A stretch of DNA of 64,000 nucleotides from Helianthus annuus (GCF_002127325.2 NC_035435.2:12593893-12657892), one strand, 5' to 3'; positions 10,849 to 23,105 are shown, counted from the first letter of the stretch. Made by a program: numbers and translations. The notes: generated by a model not told the origin, from the sequence alone.

Positions 10849-13800
10849 GTGACCGATAGGATATTAGAACACATTAAAACTATCGAATGTTGCATAAAAG
10901 AATCTCGCGCAAGGGAAGAGGAGTCCCGCGCAAGAGAAGAATTAAATGAAGAAACGATAGTTAAAGAATTAAAAATGGAAGAACAAATAAGTGAAAAACC
11001 GACACATGAGCTAAACAACGAAAAGGGTGAGGACGATAGCGTTAAAATTCAAGAAGAGTCTAATTTTGAAGAAATTAATCTCTTGTCACCTTCTTTTGAA
11101 AATCATTGTTTAGTACCCACTCATGCTAAGTTTTTAAAGGAGTTAAACACTAGCACTAAAATTGAAAAAATGGTAAGTGTTAAGTTAACTAATGATCAAA
11201 TGTCGCTAATAAAAGAAGACCCTTTTGAAATAAACATCACACCGGTTCCATGTTTTTTTTATCAAAATTCATTTATTAGTAACGTCACCATTGATAAAGA
11301 TCTTTGTGTTAACATAATGCCTAATTACATTTTCGAAAAATTAAGTATTAGTGATTTTACTCCACTTCAAATACCCATTTTTCTATCTAATCGGAGAATA
11401 ATAAAATCAATCGGTGTAGTTGAGGACGTCTTGGTTCAAACAAATCAAATGGTTATTCCAACCGACTTTGTCATCCTCGATGACGCTCCTCTAGTGTTGG
11501 GAAGACCTTTTGTAAAAACTCATGAAGCTTTGAAGAACCGGAAGTTTAATAATCTACCTCTTCAATTAGGGGCATTCAAAAGGACCATAGATCTTGAGCA
11601 TTCAATGAAATATCCTTTTGGCAACAATGACCCCCTAATTGAAGATGAAGATGAGCCACCCGATATAAGTGAAAAGATTGACCACTTTGTTGAAGAAGAG
11701 GTCGCCATAGAACAAACCTTTAAAGTTCTTGATCTAGATGAGCCCCAAAATAAGGAGTCTCCTAAAGACCCACCTCTTGAGCTCAACGAACTTCCAAAAG
11801 GTTTGGAATATGCTTTTCTAGACAAAGATGGTAAATCACCTGTAATTATTTCGTCAAAATTAAATAATATAGAAAAAGAAAAATTAATTAGACTTTTGAG
11901 AAAACATAAAAATGCGATCGCTTGGAATCTTGTAGATATTAAAGGAATAAGTCCTTCCATGTGCACGCACAAAATTTTAATGAATGATGACTACAAAACG
12001 GTAATTCAACCACAATGTAGAGTAAATCCCAATGTGCAAGAAGTGGTTAAAAATGAGGTCATCAAACTCCTTGACGCTGGACTTATCTACCCTATCTCGG
12101 ATAGTCCATGGGTAAGTCCAGTCCAAGTAGTCCCAAAGAAGGGAGGTATGACGGTAATAACTAATGAAAAGAATGAATTAATACCAACGAGAACCGTCAC
12201 AGGATGGAGAGTATGTATAGACTATAGGCGATTAAATGAAGCAACAAGGAAAGACCACTTTCCTTTGCCCTTCATTGATCAAATGCTAGAACGACTATCC
12301 AGTCATAAATTTTACTGTTTCTTGGATGGTTTTTCAGGATACTTTCAAATTCCAATAGCACCTGAAGACCAAGAAAAGACAACTTTCACATGCCCCTACG
12401 GAACTTTTGCTTATCGACGCATGCCATTTGGTCTATGTAATGCCCCTGCAACATTCCAACGTTGCATGGTGGCCATCTTCCATGACATGATAGAAAAAAC
12501 AATGGAAGTCTTCATGGACGACTTTCTATCTTTGGAGATTCATACGACCAATGCCTCGATAACCTCGAACGAATGTTATCCCGATGTGAGGAAACTAACC
12601 TCGCCCTTAACTGGGAAAAATGCCATTTCTTTGTAACAGAGGGAATAGTACTCGGTTATAAGATCTCGAGCGGAGGAATGGAAGTTGATCGAGCAAAAAT
12701 AGACACAATTTCTCGATTACCTCCACCCTCCTCCGTTAGAGCAATCAGAAGTTTCTTAGGGCACGCTGGATTTTATAGACGATTTATCAAAGACTTTTCA
12801 AAAATTTCAAGACCTCTAACAAAATTACTTGAAAAAGATGCGTCTTTCATCTTTGACAAGGATTGCAATCAAGCATTTCTAACCCTCAAGGAAATGCTAG
12901 TCAATACACCTATCATGATAGCGCCCGATTAGAAATTACCTTTCGAAATCATGTGTGATGCAAGTGACTTTGCCGTTGGAGCAGTCTTGGGACAAAGAAA
13001 AGAAAAGCATTTCCACCCGATTTATTATGCTAGTAAAACACTTAATGATGCACAAGAGAATTACACAACCACTGAAAAAGAATTAGTAGCTGTGGTATTT
13101 GCTTTTGTCAAATTTCGTTCTTACCTTATTCTTTCTAAAACTATAGTCTATACAGATCATGCAGCCATCCGATACCTCTTCAAGAAATAAGACGCAAAAC
13201 CCCGTTTGATCAGGTGGATTCTACTCCTCCAAGAATTTGATATTGAAATCAAAGACAAAAGAGGGGCAGAAAACACAGCAACAGATCATCTTTCGCGCCT
13301 AGAAGACCCAGCATTGGAGGCAACCAGGGACGAGCAAATCAACGAAAAATTTCCAACAGAATCCCTGGAAATGGCGGAATGTAGACAAGAACCATGGTAT
13401 GCCGACTATGCTAACTACTTAGCTAGCGGTATAGTCACCAAAGGATAGCCACATCACCAAAGAAAGAAATTCTTTGTTGATGTAAAGCATTACTTTTAGG
13501 AAGACCCTTATCTTTTCAAAATGTGTGCCGACCAACTCATCCGAAGGTGCGTACATGGCAGCGAAGCACGAAAAATTCTCTGCCATTCTCATGAAGGTCC
13601 ATATGGAGGACATCATGGCGCCGCTAGTACCGCATGAAAGGTATTTGATTCAGGATTTTATTGGCCGACCATTTACAAAGATGCGCAAAGTCTTATCAAG
13701 ACATGTGATGCTTGCCAAAGATCAGGTAATCTTTCTTCCAAAAACGAAATGCCACAAAATGGCATTCTCGTTTGTGAAATTTTTGATGTGTGGGGACTCT

Positions 13801-14675
13801 TTTTCATGGGACCTTTCCCACCGTCAAAAGGAAACAAATATATACTTGTGACAGTCGATTACTTGTCTAAATGGGCCGAGGCCGAGGCACTTCCAACAAA
13901 TGATGGAAGAGTAGTGGTTAGATTTCTGAAAAAATTATTCTCTCGTTTTGGAACACCTAAAGCATTAATAAGTGATAGAGGTACCCATTTTTGCAACCAT
14001 CAACTCGAAAAAAATCTTAACAAGATATGGGGTCTATCACCAGGTCTCAACAGCATATCACCCTCAAACAAACGGACAAGCCGAAGTGACTAATAGAGGT
14101 TTAAAACGAATACTTGGAAAAACGGTAGGTTTAAATAAAAAGGAATGGGCCGATAAATTAGATGATGCTTTATAGGCTTTTCGAACCGCTTATAAAACCA
14201 CTATAGGCACAACCCCATATAAGCTCGTCTATGGAAAAAGTTGTCATTTGCCAGTAGAAATAGCTCACAAAGCCTACTGGGCAATAAAAAATGTGAACTT
14301 AGATTTAGAAATTGCAGGTAAAAATCGATTTTGTCAAATAAATGAATTAGACGAACTAAGGAATTATGCATACTCTAACTCGAAATTTATAAGGAAAGAA
14401 TGAAAAATTTACACGACAGATACATTAAACCTAATGAATTTCGAGTGGGAGATCTGGTTCTATTGTTTAATTCATGACTTCGATTATTTCCGGGTAAACT
14501 AAAATCTAGGTGGTCAGGACCATTTTCCATCACCCACATTTTTCCTCACGGTGCAGTAGAAATTAAATCTCGGAATGGAATTCCATTCAAAGTTAATGGC
14601 CAACGGCTAAAACTCTATCAAGGGTCCATTGAGGATGAAGAAGAAGAGATCTCGCTTCAAACGGTCGACGAATAA
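10849..14675 (+). pseudogene. Protease-reverse transcriptase-RNase H-integrase of D (broken)
   Basis: A long open frame (10849-12636) carries a protease-like segment near 11250-11510 (VNIMPNYIF ... LVLGRPF) in which the expected Asp-Leu-Gly-Ala site is altered to DLC. Reverse transcriptase follows (12000-12530, FMDDF catalytic box at its end). After a frame change near 12530 come the rest of reverse transcriptase, RNase H (12950-13280, [24 protein letters not shown]), the integrase zinc region (13500-13740) and the integrase core (13780-14100, [22 protein letters not shown]). The last recognisable C-terminal segment ends at TAA 14673-14675. At least five stops or frame changes make it nonfunctional. 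Confidence 0.85.
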
Positions 14676-14807
14676 ATGCATCCACATCATACCTGGTATG
14701 CTATGAACAAGTGGGTAAACATCCAATTCGGTATGTCTTTTAACCAAGTTTTTGGGAAAACAGGGCACTCACACGAGCACTAAAAAAATTTCAAAAACTT
14801 TGCTCGG

Positions 14808-14864
14808 CACGGGGCCGTGTCCGCTGGACACGGGGCCGTGTCCGCGCAACTATCGGGATAAAAC
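14808..14864 (+). promoter_or_regulatory. Candidate internal promoter of D before the extra ORF
   Basis: A palindrome pair (CACGGGGCCGTG at 14808-14819 and 14829-14840, 21 bp apart) is followed 16 bp later by GATAAAA (14857-14863). The arrangement copies the LTR, where the last palindrome is 19 bp from TATAAATA. The TATA match is weak, so this is less secure than the internal promoters of B and E. Confidence 0.4.
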
Positions 14865-14978
14865 TCTCTTTTCATATCAGTTACATCATTCCACACGCCC
14901 CGTTTTCCCGGAAAACACTCTGGTCCAGGCGATTTTCCGCAGATTTTTGACGTCCCCTCTTATTCTAACAACATTAAG

Positions 14979-15470
14979 GTATGATTTTATCATCATTAGT
15001 AGTTAGATTAGTTACTTGCATGTAGTTAAAACATCAAAAATTTGGGGAAAAATCTAGGGTTCTTGAAGTTCATCCGGATCAAACCTCAAATTTTTGCAAT
15101 AATTTGTTAGTATTAGTCTAGATTAGTGTAATGGGAAGTAAATACACTTGTATTGTTGATAGATTTGCCCGATTTCTCATGAAAGCCTCAAACCCTTGTT
15201 TTTAAACAAAAAAAAGATGAAATTGAAAGGGTAAAAGGTTTGTTTTGGGAAAAAACGCCACTTGGGGTTTCATTTTCGGGGGAAACCGCGCCTACTTGGC
15301 CAAAAAATTTCAGATTTTCGGGACCGGGACAAAAAAAATGCAATTTTTGAGTAACAGACACCTGGACACGGGGTCGTGCCCACTGAGCACGGGGCCGTGT
15401 CCAGCTAACTGTTTGCAGTTTCTTCCGAAAATCTCATTGTTTCATGCTAACTTTTGGTGTATTCTTTCAG
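14979..15470 (+). other. Candidate intron upstream of the D extra ORF
   Basis: The donor AAG|GTATGA is at 14979. The acceptor TTCTTTCAG ends at 15470 directly before ATG, with a branch-point-like TGCTAAC at 15445-15451. The intron would be 492 nt. It contains one palindrome pair (15367 and 15388). Element B has an equivalent intron of similar length whose acceptor also abuts the ATG. Confidence 0.6.
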
Positions 15471-16591
15471 ATGTCGAAGAAGTTCACGAGATTCAACGCA
15501 AATGAGCTCGATGCTAGGGCTAGATATGACATACTTCAAACAAGACCCGAAGAATACCCAAGGCAAGCATGTACGGATCTATTGATCATGGTGAACCAAC
15601 TTGACCGGTTCAACAACCTCGTTACCGGACCACTAAGGGTTGCCCTAACCACTCGACTTCGATCGGTACACGAGTGCACTATGGAGTTCTACAGTACCTT
15701 CAATTTCAATTCAAGGTGTGACCCTTTTGACAATGAGGGTGTTGCATTTTGGTGTGGTGGAACTAGGTACTCGATCTCTATGGCGCAATTCGGGGCAATA
15801 GTGGGGCTGTATACGGAGGATTCAGGAAGTGAAGAAAACACTGGAGGAATGCGAGAGTTGGATGAGAATGAATGCCAAGCCGCATGGGCTCAGACTGGGG
15901 AAGGATTCTACAATCTGAGCAGCACTAAGAGTACTAAGCTGAGGGATCCGCTTTATCGCTACATTCATAGGCTCCTCACTTACTCTCTTAGTCAAAGACA
16001 TGACAGCAGCGGCGTTGTTGGGTTAAGAGATTTGGTATTCCTTCACTGCATTCATAACCGAAGACCCCTCGATGTTCCATTCCTCCTACTCCGGAAGATG
16101 CATCTGAACCGGCTTGCTCATGCACCAACCCCTATTTTCTTCGGGGGATGGGTGTACCGCCTCTTCAAGCACTTCACGCGCATACCTAGGTCTTTTGAAA
16201 GGAGCCCATGGTCGGGACGGGTTGATATACACATTTGTCGCTCCATGAACCTAATCTATGAGGCGGAAGAGGGGTCGGTAAGCTTTCAACGGATGCAGGG
16301 CCATGCATGGAACCCACAGGAGGTGCTAGTCCTTCACGCTCCACCTCCCCACTACAGGGCCCATCCTCCTCACAAGGGGGTGGTTTTCCTAATTTTCAAA
16401 GTTTACACGATCTTTTGCAGGAAAACCTTATGTGTACCAGGAACACCTACGACCTCGCCAACAACACATACCACCGGGTCGGAGCCATTGAAAGAAACAT
16501 TTTCGACATCCAAGATGACATCGGAAGCATCCGGGAGTATATGGCGGGGCATGGGGAAGGAGGTGATGACAATGATGAAGACATGGACTAG
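15471..16591 (+). pseudogene. Extra 3' ORF of Athila-like element D
   Basis: This lies in the position of the env-like or ORF-1 protein of Athila elements. The protein starts MSKKFTRFN, and residues about 40-270 form one predicted globular domain with patterns such as MEFYSTFNF, IVGLYTED and LRDPLYRYIHRLL. A frame change between about 16310 and 16370 separates it from the C-terminus, which has helix-forming residues (IERNIFDIQDDIGSIREYM) and an acidic end (DDNDEDMD). I see no signal peptide or membrane segment, so an envelope role is not supported. The start is chosen because it follows the splice acceptor exactly. Function is unknown. Confidence 0.65.
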
Positions 16592-18489
16592 GCGGGTGGA
16601 GTAGGAGTAGGAGTAGGAGCGGCTGGTTGGTGATCCCACAGGTTAAAATCCCTTTCTATCGAACAACTTGCGGCCTGCGTGCCGAAGTGTTGAACAATTT
16701 ACTTTCCCTAACTTCTTTTTATTTTTCTGCTTTAGTTTTTTTTACTTTATGGTTTGGATATTTGAACTTGGTAATCTAGGATGTTTGGTATTATTTGGTG
16801 TGGTATTTATTGATAAAACAGGTGCATACGAGGCTTAGAGTACTAAACACCAGTACTACTAAAGCCAGAGCAGGAAAACCGGAGATAGAAACCTGTTTTT
16901 CAATTCTGCAGAGAGTCCACACGGGGCCGTGTCCGGCCGACACGCCCTCGTGCCCAGCCCACAGACCTGATGGTTATTTAAAATTCTGCAGATTTTTGCC
17001 AGACACGGGGTCGTGTCCAGCCAGCACGTCCCCGTGTCCACCTTCTGTAAGTTTTCGTTACTGGCACCTGAACACGGGGTCGTGTCCAACAAGCACGGGG
17101 CCGTGTCCAGGATGCCAGTAACATAAAATTTTGCTTTTAACACCATTTTACACATTCAATCAACCTAAAAATTTATTTTTGGGACACATTGAGGACAATG
17201 TGTAATTTAAGTGTGGGGGGATGCTAAAACCTTGAATCTCGCAAGTCCTAATTAACAAGCCTTACACAAAACTCTATTGGAACCGCTAATTACCCCAAAT
17301 TTTTTCAAAAATTTATTTTCTTTTTGCTTCTCTAGGTTTAAGTTGGGAATTATAAGATCTAAAAAGGTTATATTTTTACAAATTTACAACCGACAGCGTC
17401 GTGATAAAAAAAAAGAACCAACATAAGAAAATTATGAAACGGCATGACAAGCTTAGTTAAAATTTGATTATGTGTACTTGATCACATAAAAACCCACTCC
17501 ACAAAAAGTGAGTTTTGAGCCTTTATTGAGCATACAAATATATATATCTTTATACTAAATGCTCATTTTTCGTTTCTTGTGTGAATAGCCGCTTGGTTCT
17601 TACGACTCTAGAACTTGCCACGACGATATATTCCCGGTCCTTACCAACTTAAACCCAACTAAGTAAATGATGGAGGCATTAGGACTAACCCTTTTTCTTT
17701 CAACACCATTATTTTTATTTTTTTACCACCTACCCAAAATCCCCCTAGTTAACCCCTTTGAGCCTAAACCTTTTCATTTCTTAACCCTTTTAACCTTTTA
17801 CCCACCAAAACCCTTTTTCATTTTAAACCCTTTATTTTAGTAACAAAGCTCGGTTTTCTTATGACATTCTTCCTTAAAAAAAATGATGATGAAGTTGGAA
17901 ATAAACAAACAAAGCTCATTGGAACAAAGGCTTGTATGAATAAATGCTTCATTAAAATAAAAAGTCACAAAAACAAAATGTTTTACGAAAACCGACGCTT
18001 TTTACGCCTTTCGCCCTTTCTACTAACCACTAACCCAACCACCCACCTTTAGCCCAAGCCTAACCCTTCACCCAAAAAGTCATCTTGATATTAACAAAGG
18101 TATATAGTTAAAAAGGAGGAGGATTGATTGCTTGGCAAGCTTATGGTAGAAATAAGTTCCAATGCCGCTCTTGAGTGATTCACTAAAAATACACCTTCGG
18201 TCGAGTGTTGAGTGATCCCCCGTGAGGTATGTGAACTTGTATATAAATGGAATTTTAAAAAAGGCATGTTATGCCCTAATAAGTAATTTATCTTATGAAA
18301 AGTTTTTAATAAATCATGACGAATAGGATTGTAAATAAACAAAAATAAAACCTAAATAATCTTGTAAATCCCGACACTCTATGACAAGCCCAAAAACCTT
18401 ATCTTCTACCCATTCCATTTGGGAGTGAAAAAGCCATATTATAAAAAGTTTTGCTTGAGGACAAGCAAAGATTCAAGTGTGGGGATATT
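16592..18489 (+). repeat. 3' noncoding region of D with palindrome pairs and two polypurine-like tracts
   Basis: No gene is seen. Palindrome pairs start at 16920/16941, 17004/17025 and 17073/17094. At 17185-17222 a GAGGACAA...AAGTGTGGGGGGAT block closely resembles the true polypurine tract at 18457-18489. A TTATGTG/CACATAA hairpin lies near 17467-17488. GAGTTTTGAGCC and TAGAACTTG words near 17510-17615 are shared with the 3' region of element B near 63215-63300. The rest is AT-rich or C-run sequence. Confidence 0.7.
18473..18489 (+). other. Polypurine tract of D
   Basis: CAAGTGTGGGGATATT ends directly before the 3' LTR. It is the expected second-strand primer of an Athila-type element. Confidence 0.8.
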
Positions 18490-20178
18490 TGATGTGCACA
18501 AAATGCAACATATAAATTACATCAATTGTGGCACAAAACTAACCCTTTTTTAGTACTAATGTTGGAAAAAGTATGCTTTTCTCTTCCTTTTGTATTTTCA
18601 GGATTAAATGAGCTCAAATGAACAAAAGAAGTAAAAAAGGCAGCTAAATCTAACATAAATACAAGAAAAGGAACAAACATGGCATGCCCGATCCCCCGAC
18701 AGCACCTTCCCCAGTAAAAGCAAGAAGGCAGCAAACTGAACACGCCCCGTGCTCAGTGAGCACGGGGCCGTGCCCAAGTGCCAGCAGAAAAGACAAACTC
18801 ATAGAAGCTTCTACTGCTCACCACGGGGCCGTGCCCAGCGGACACGGGGGCGTGGTCAAACCTCCTGCAGGCGCATTTTTTGTAATTGCGAATTACAATT
18901 AATGAAGAGAGAGACGGAGTTGGACACGGGGCGGTGCCCAATGGACACGGGGCCATGCCCGAGCTGTTGTTCAGCCTATAAATAGGAGTGCTTGGAGCTC
19001 TTGCAACTCATCCCTTGGCACACCACCTCTCTCACACTTCACCCACCACCCACCACCACCATAACACCAACATCCACCATCATCGTCCATTGTAGAGTGT
19101 GTGAGTCGTCTCGGGATCCAAGGTTGATCGTAAGAGTTCTTGACAATCAAAGGCCATGTTTGCCTAAGTCTCTTACATCACTTGGTGAAGACAAGTGTCT
19201 AGTGTAATACTTTTTATTTTTAATCTTTTGCACTTTTTAATTGGTTTTGTATTAATGACTTTAATTACTAGTTTCTTATGTTGAAGGTGATTCTTCCTTA
19301 TCGTTTGTCCGTGGTGTCTTGGCATTATTTTATTGTCTATACAAAATAAAAGATTTTCACCATTCATATCTCCACGGTCTATATGGAGGTGTGTTGGCTA
19401 CCTGGTTGGGGGTTGAGGGAACGGTTTGGTAAGAGTCTTGCCATTATTCAGTGTATAGATCCTGCAAAGGACCTGGGTCAAATTTAGTAGGACCTCCTTC
19501 AATACCCAAAGGTATTGAATGGCGGGGGTCCAAACTCTTTGACCCCCTCATAAGTTAAACTACTATTAAAACATTAACCCGGCTACTTAGGACTGTATCC
19601 CTGCTGACTCAGACTACTTAGCCGAGGGTAACGTCGCCTTCAAAAGAGAGGCCTACCACATTATGCATTAATAACTTAATTAATTATCTTTCAATAATCC
19701 GACCCTTTAGGATTGTATCCTTGCTGACTCAAACTACTGGGTTGAGGGTAACGTCGCCTTCAAAAGAGGGGCCTACTACAATAACTAAGATAATCTCTTA
19801 AACAAGTGCAAAAGTGCGAAAATAATCAAAGGTTACACTATACACGAGTCGGATCCAAGTGATTCATCTTGTCTATCCGTTTTTATTTTTATTTTATTTT
19901 TCAGCATTTTAGTTAGTTTTATTTTCTTAGTTTAAAACCATTTTTCTAACATTTTTGATTTTATTAGACGTTGAGGATAAACCGATACTAAAAGCTCTTG
20001 TGTCCTTGGACGACCTCGGTATCTTACCAACACTATACTACGTCCACGATGGGTGCACTTGCCCATATGTGTGTTTAGTGTTAGTAAATATCGTGTTTTA
20101 TAAATTTAAAACTTGGCTAAAAAGTGTAAAAAGGGCTTAAAATATATACCTAATATATATAACACTTCACACGCACCA
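18490..20178 (+). repeat. 3' LTR of element D
   Basis: It matches 8280-9955 with about 34 substitutions by eye. It keeps one more 21-bp palindrome unit (18925 and 18946) and differs in a short CCA-rich repeat near 19040-19085. It ends CGCACCA before GTAT. Confidence 0.92.
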
Positions 20179-20182
20179 GTAT

Positions 20183-20984
20183 CATACGGTAATGGAACTT
20201 GAAATGTTCATGCATTTTGTTTAAATGGACAGACATACTGGTAATCGTCTTGGATAGCTTTTCACCAAAAAATTAAACCAAGAATTAACTAATTGTGTGA
20301 AACAGTTTTGATTGTGCTGATATGATCTTCTTACCAGTGATTCTCACAAAAATAGAGTGTTTATTGCTTTTGTATTTACTTGCTTTCAGAAAATATAAAA
20401 ATCCAAAAATAGTGTCTTTTCTGTTTAAAATTCTTAATGTACGGAAAACTGTTATTCTTGGAGGAATTGTTACTGATAGGGGGAGACGGTGTTACAAAGT
20501 GAGTTCAAAATTTTTAAATCATGCAGGTTCTTGTGTGTTGAACAAAAAGTTGTGCATAAGTTGAAAATGCTTAATCTGTGATACAGTTTAACTATCTCTT
20601 GAAAAATAATAATTTATTTAACTTTGTTGAAAAATTCTTATGGTTTCTCGAGATGTTTGTTTTATATTATACAGATTGAAGCGGTATGTTGCTGAGAAGT
20701 GTGAAGATGAGAATTTGATTGGATGCATGGTAGAACCTCCTTTCTACATTGCAAACAAGATTGAAGAGTTTGAAGATTGCTGTGCAAATGCTAAACTGGA
20801 GTTTACTCAAACGCTAACGTTTTGAAGATTTGGTGATTGGATGCATCAGCTTAGGGGGAGTCTGTTGCTGACGGAAGCTATTGAAGCTGAAGCTATCCAA
20901 AGACCAAAGACAGTGCAAGACTACATGAAGATTGCAAGAAGACTGAAGACAAAGTTTTTGTGAAGCTATTGTCAAGGGGGAGTT
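20183..20984 (+). other. Rest of the 3' untranslated region of C
   Basis: This continues C's noncoding 3' region interrupted by D and ends with the polypurine tract AAGGGGGAGTT (20974-20984). A second purine run, TTAGGGGGAGT, lies at 20852-20862. A CTGATATGATC word near 20318 is shared with E near 36656. No equivalent of E's long extra ORF is present here, only short broken reading frames near 20640-20825. Confidence 0.65.
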
Positions 20985-21476
20985 TGTTGGTGCATATTCT
21001 GTGACAACAGCTTAGATTTGGTCTTTGGATATCTTGTAATTAGTTAAATGATAAACGATTAGCGGGTTTAGCTTTGTATTAGTGAATTAATAGAGTTTGG
21101 GCTAAACAAAACCCACATTGGGTGATGGGGGGCGAATTGGGCTTACCCCAATTCGCAGCCCAAGAGTGTTTGACCTAGCCCAACTTGTAAACCTTGTGTT
21201 ATATAAACAACGTTAGGCTTTAGGGTTTAGGTTAATCAGCCAAAACAGTTTGTGTGAGAATTTCGTGAGAGCTATTAGGGCTTGGACAAATTTGAAGGTT
21301 GTTAGATTTTGATTGATTGTAATTCGTGAGATTGATAATCAATAGAAAACCCAGTTTGAAAGTGAATTGTTGTTTCTGTTCCTACATGTTTTCTGCTTAT
21401 TCTGATCAAGAGGATTCCGCACTCTTGATTAGATTGACAATTCTATGAAGATCCATAAGACTCAAGGGGACCTACA
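20985..21476 (+). repeat. 3' LTR of element C
   Basis: A 492-bp copy of 3795-4287. It retains the perfect GCGAATTGGG/CCCAATTCGC palindrome (21132-21156) and TATATAAA (21200-21207). TTGG follows at 21477. Confidence 0.92.
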
Positions 21477-22907
21477 TTGGGAAATATGTATCGTCCATCA
21501 GAAAGAAACCAGTAGGATGTCGTTGGGTCTTCATTGTAAAATATAAACCAGATGGTACAGTGGAAAGATATAAGGCCTTGTTAAAGGGTACACTCAGACG
21601 TATTGGATTTGTTATTCAGAAACTTTCTCTGTGGTTGACAAAATTAAAACAATTAGAGTTCTATTCTCGATAGTTGCAAATAAAGGATTTCCCCTTCATT
21701 AGCTGAGGTGAAAAACGCTTTTCTACATGGAGAACTTAAAGAGGAAGTCTATATGGAACCCCCTACTCGGATTCACAAGTAAATGTAAAGACGGAGAAGT
21801 TTTTCATTTGAAGAAATCATTGAATGGGTTGAAACAATCTCCCCGAGCCTGGTTCGGTAGATTCACCCTAGTCATGAAACAATATGATTTTAAACAAAGC
21901 AATTAAGATCTTACTATGTTCCTCAAGCGAAGGAACAATCTCATAACCTACTTAATTATCTATGCTGATGATATGATCATTAAAGGAAACGATGAGGAAG
22001 AAATGGCAAAAATAAAGGAAAATCTGTCCACGGAGTTTGAAATGAAAACCTTGGATTAACATAAGTACTTTCTCGTAATAGAAGTACTGAGGTCAAAACA
22101 AGGGATTTTCATTTGCCAGGACAATTAGGTTGTTGATTTGTTGGTAAAAGTAGGGATGATTGGTTGCAAACCAGCAGCTACTCCTATGATTGCAAATCAA
22201 TAGCTAATATGGAAGAAGGAGCAGGGTTAGCAGACAAAGGGAAGTATCAAAGGATGGAAGGAAAACTGATATATCTATCTCACTCACATCCAGATATAGC
22301 ATATGTTGTGGGAGTGGTAAGCCAGTTCATGCATCAACCCCAAGTTGCCCTTATGGAGGCGGTTTTGAGAATTATTAAATATCTTAAAGGAACAACCGGT
22401 CATGAGGTTCTATTTAAGGAAAATAAGCATTTAAAAACTTAAGTATATACCAATGTAGATTGGGCAGGAGCTAAAGGATATCGTAGATCAACATCAGGCT
22501 ACTTCAATCTTATGGGTGGAAATTTGGCCACATCGAGAAGTAAAAAGTAAATGTGGGTCGCTCTTTCCAGCGCTGAAGCTGAGTTTAGAGAGATGGCACC
22601 AGGGTTGGCAAACCTCTTATGGACATGAAAACTCTTAGTTGAAGTCAGGCTCCTTCCAAAATGTGACAATAAAGCCACTATTCAAATATTAGAGAATCTG
22701 GTGCAACATGATCAAATGAAGCATGTCGAAGTGGATAGGCACTTCATTAAAGAAAAACTTGAAGCAGTGATCATTGAGCTACCATTTGTTCGATCAAAGG
22801 ACCGCCTTGCTGACATTGTAAAAAAGGCTATCAATGAAAAGATCTCGAGTAACTGTTTAGGCAATTTGAATTTTGGGGATCCCACTCTTCGACTAGAGGG
22901 GTGTTAA
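21477..22907 (+). pseudogene. Copia relic A, right part: reverse transcriptase and RNase H
   Basis: This resumes the reverse transcriptase interrupted at 3794. Broken frames show VGCRWVF near 21510, NAFLHGELKEEVYMEPP near 21715-21765, the YADDMI catalytic box near 21960, the LIYLSHSHPDIAYVVGVVSQF stretch at 22270-22335, and an RNase H end (VDRHFIKEKLEAVIIELPFV) running to the stop at 22905-22907. Many stops and frame changes make it an old dead copy. The lineage within copia is unclear; the YADDMIIKGND box argues against the SIRE lineage of C and E. Confidence 0.85.
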
Positions 22908-23105
22908 ATAATAAAGAAATGATTTGTGGCATCACTAATTAGTCAAAATAGCAACCCAATAATTATAATAATTATGGGCCACTCTTTAATGACAACACAA
23001 TCTCCTAATCTAAACCTCCGTATATCTCTTTAAATATCGGGTTGTTATTCAATGTAATTAGGAAATTCATATGAATAAAAAAACCACAGCCTTTGTTTAG
23101 AGAAT
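22902..23105 (+). repeat. 3' LTR of copia relic A, cut by element B
   Basis: A purine run (AGAGGGG) precedes TGTTAAATAATAAAG at 22902, a copia-like LTR start overlapping the end of the RNase H frame. Only about 204 bp remain before element B begins at 23106. The rest would lie beyond B, outside the window. No 5' LTR of A is visible. Confidence 0.6.

Larger units (their letters stand above)
8280..20178 (+). mobile_element. Element D: Athila-like Ty3/gypsy retrotransposon nested in C
   Basis: LTRs at 8280-9955 and 18490-20178 start TGATGTGCACAAAATG and end in CA. GTAT flanks both sides (8276-8279, 20179-20182). A fifth base does not match, so the TSD is 4 bp or an imperfect 5 bp. The tRNA-Asp-type primer site and the order leader, gag remnant, protease, reverse transcriptase, RNase H, integrase, extra ORF, polypurine tract are typical of the Athila lineage. 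LTRs differ at about 34 sites by eye (about 2%) plus indels. All protein genes are broken. Confidence 0.93.
3795..21476 (+). mobile_element. Element C: Ty1/copia (SIRE-like) retrotransposon, internally deleted and interrupted by D
   Basis: Matching LTRs lie at 3795-4287 and 20985-21476, both starting TGTTGGTGCATATTCTG and ending CTACA. TTGG flanks both sides (3791-3794 and 21477-21480). A tRNA-iMet-type primer site follows the 5' LTR and a polypurine tract AAGGGGGAGTT precedes the 3' LTR. Without the D insertion the element is about 5.8 kb. Gag is present but broken. Protease runs directly into the RNase H tail, so integrase and reverse transcriptase are deleted. The LTRs differ at about 17-18 sites by eye (about 3.6%). 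Confidence 0.9.

Noticed and set aside
15444..16604. A host gene embedded between retroelements
   Set aside because: The ORF lies between integrase and the 3' LTR of D, has a counterpart at the same place in B, and shares D's motif pairs in its upstream intron. It belongs to the element.
17466..17530. Transcription terminator hairpins in D
   Set aside because: Small stems exist, but plant polymerase II does not use intrinsic hairpin terminators. They are noted only as 3' region structure.
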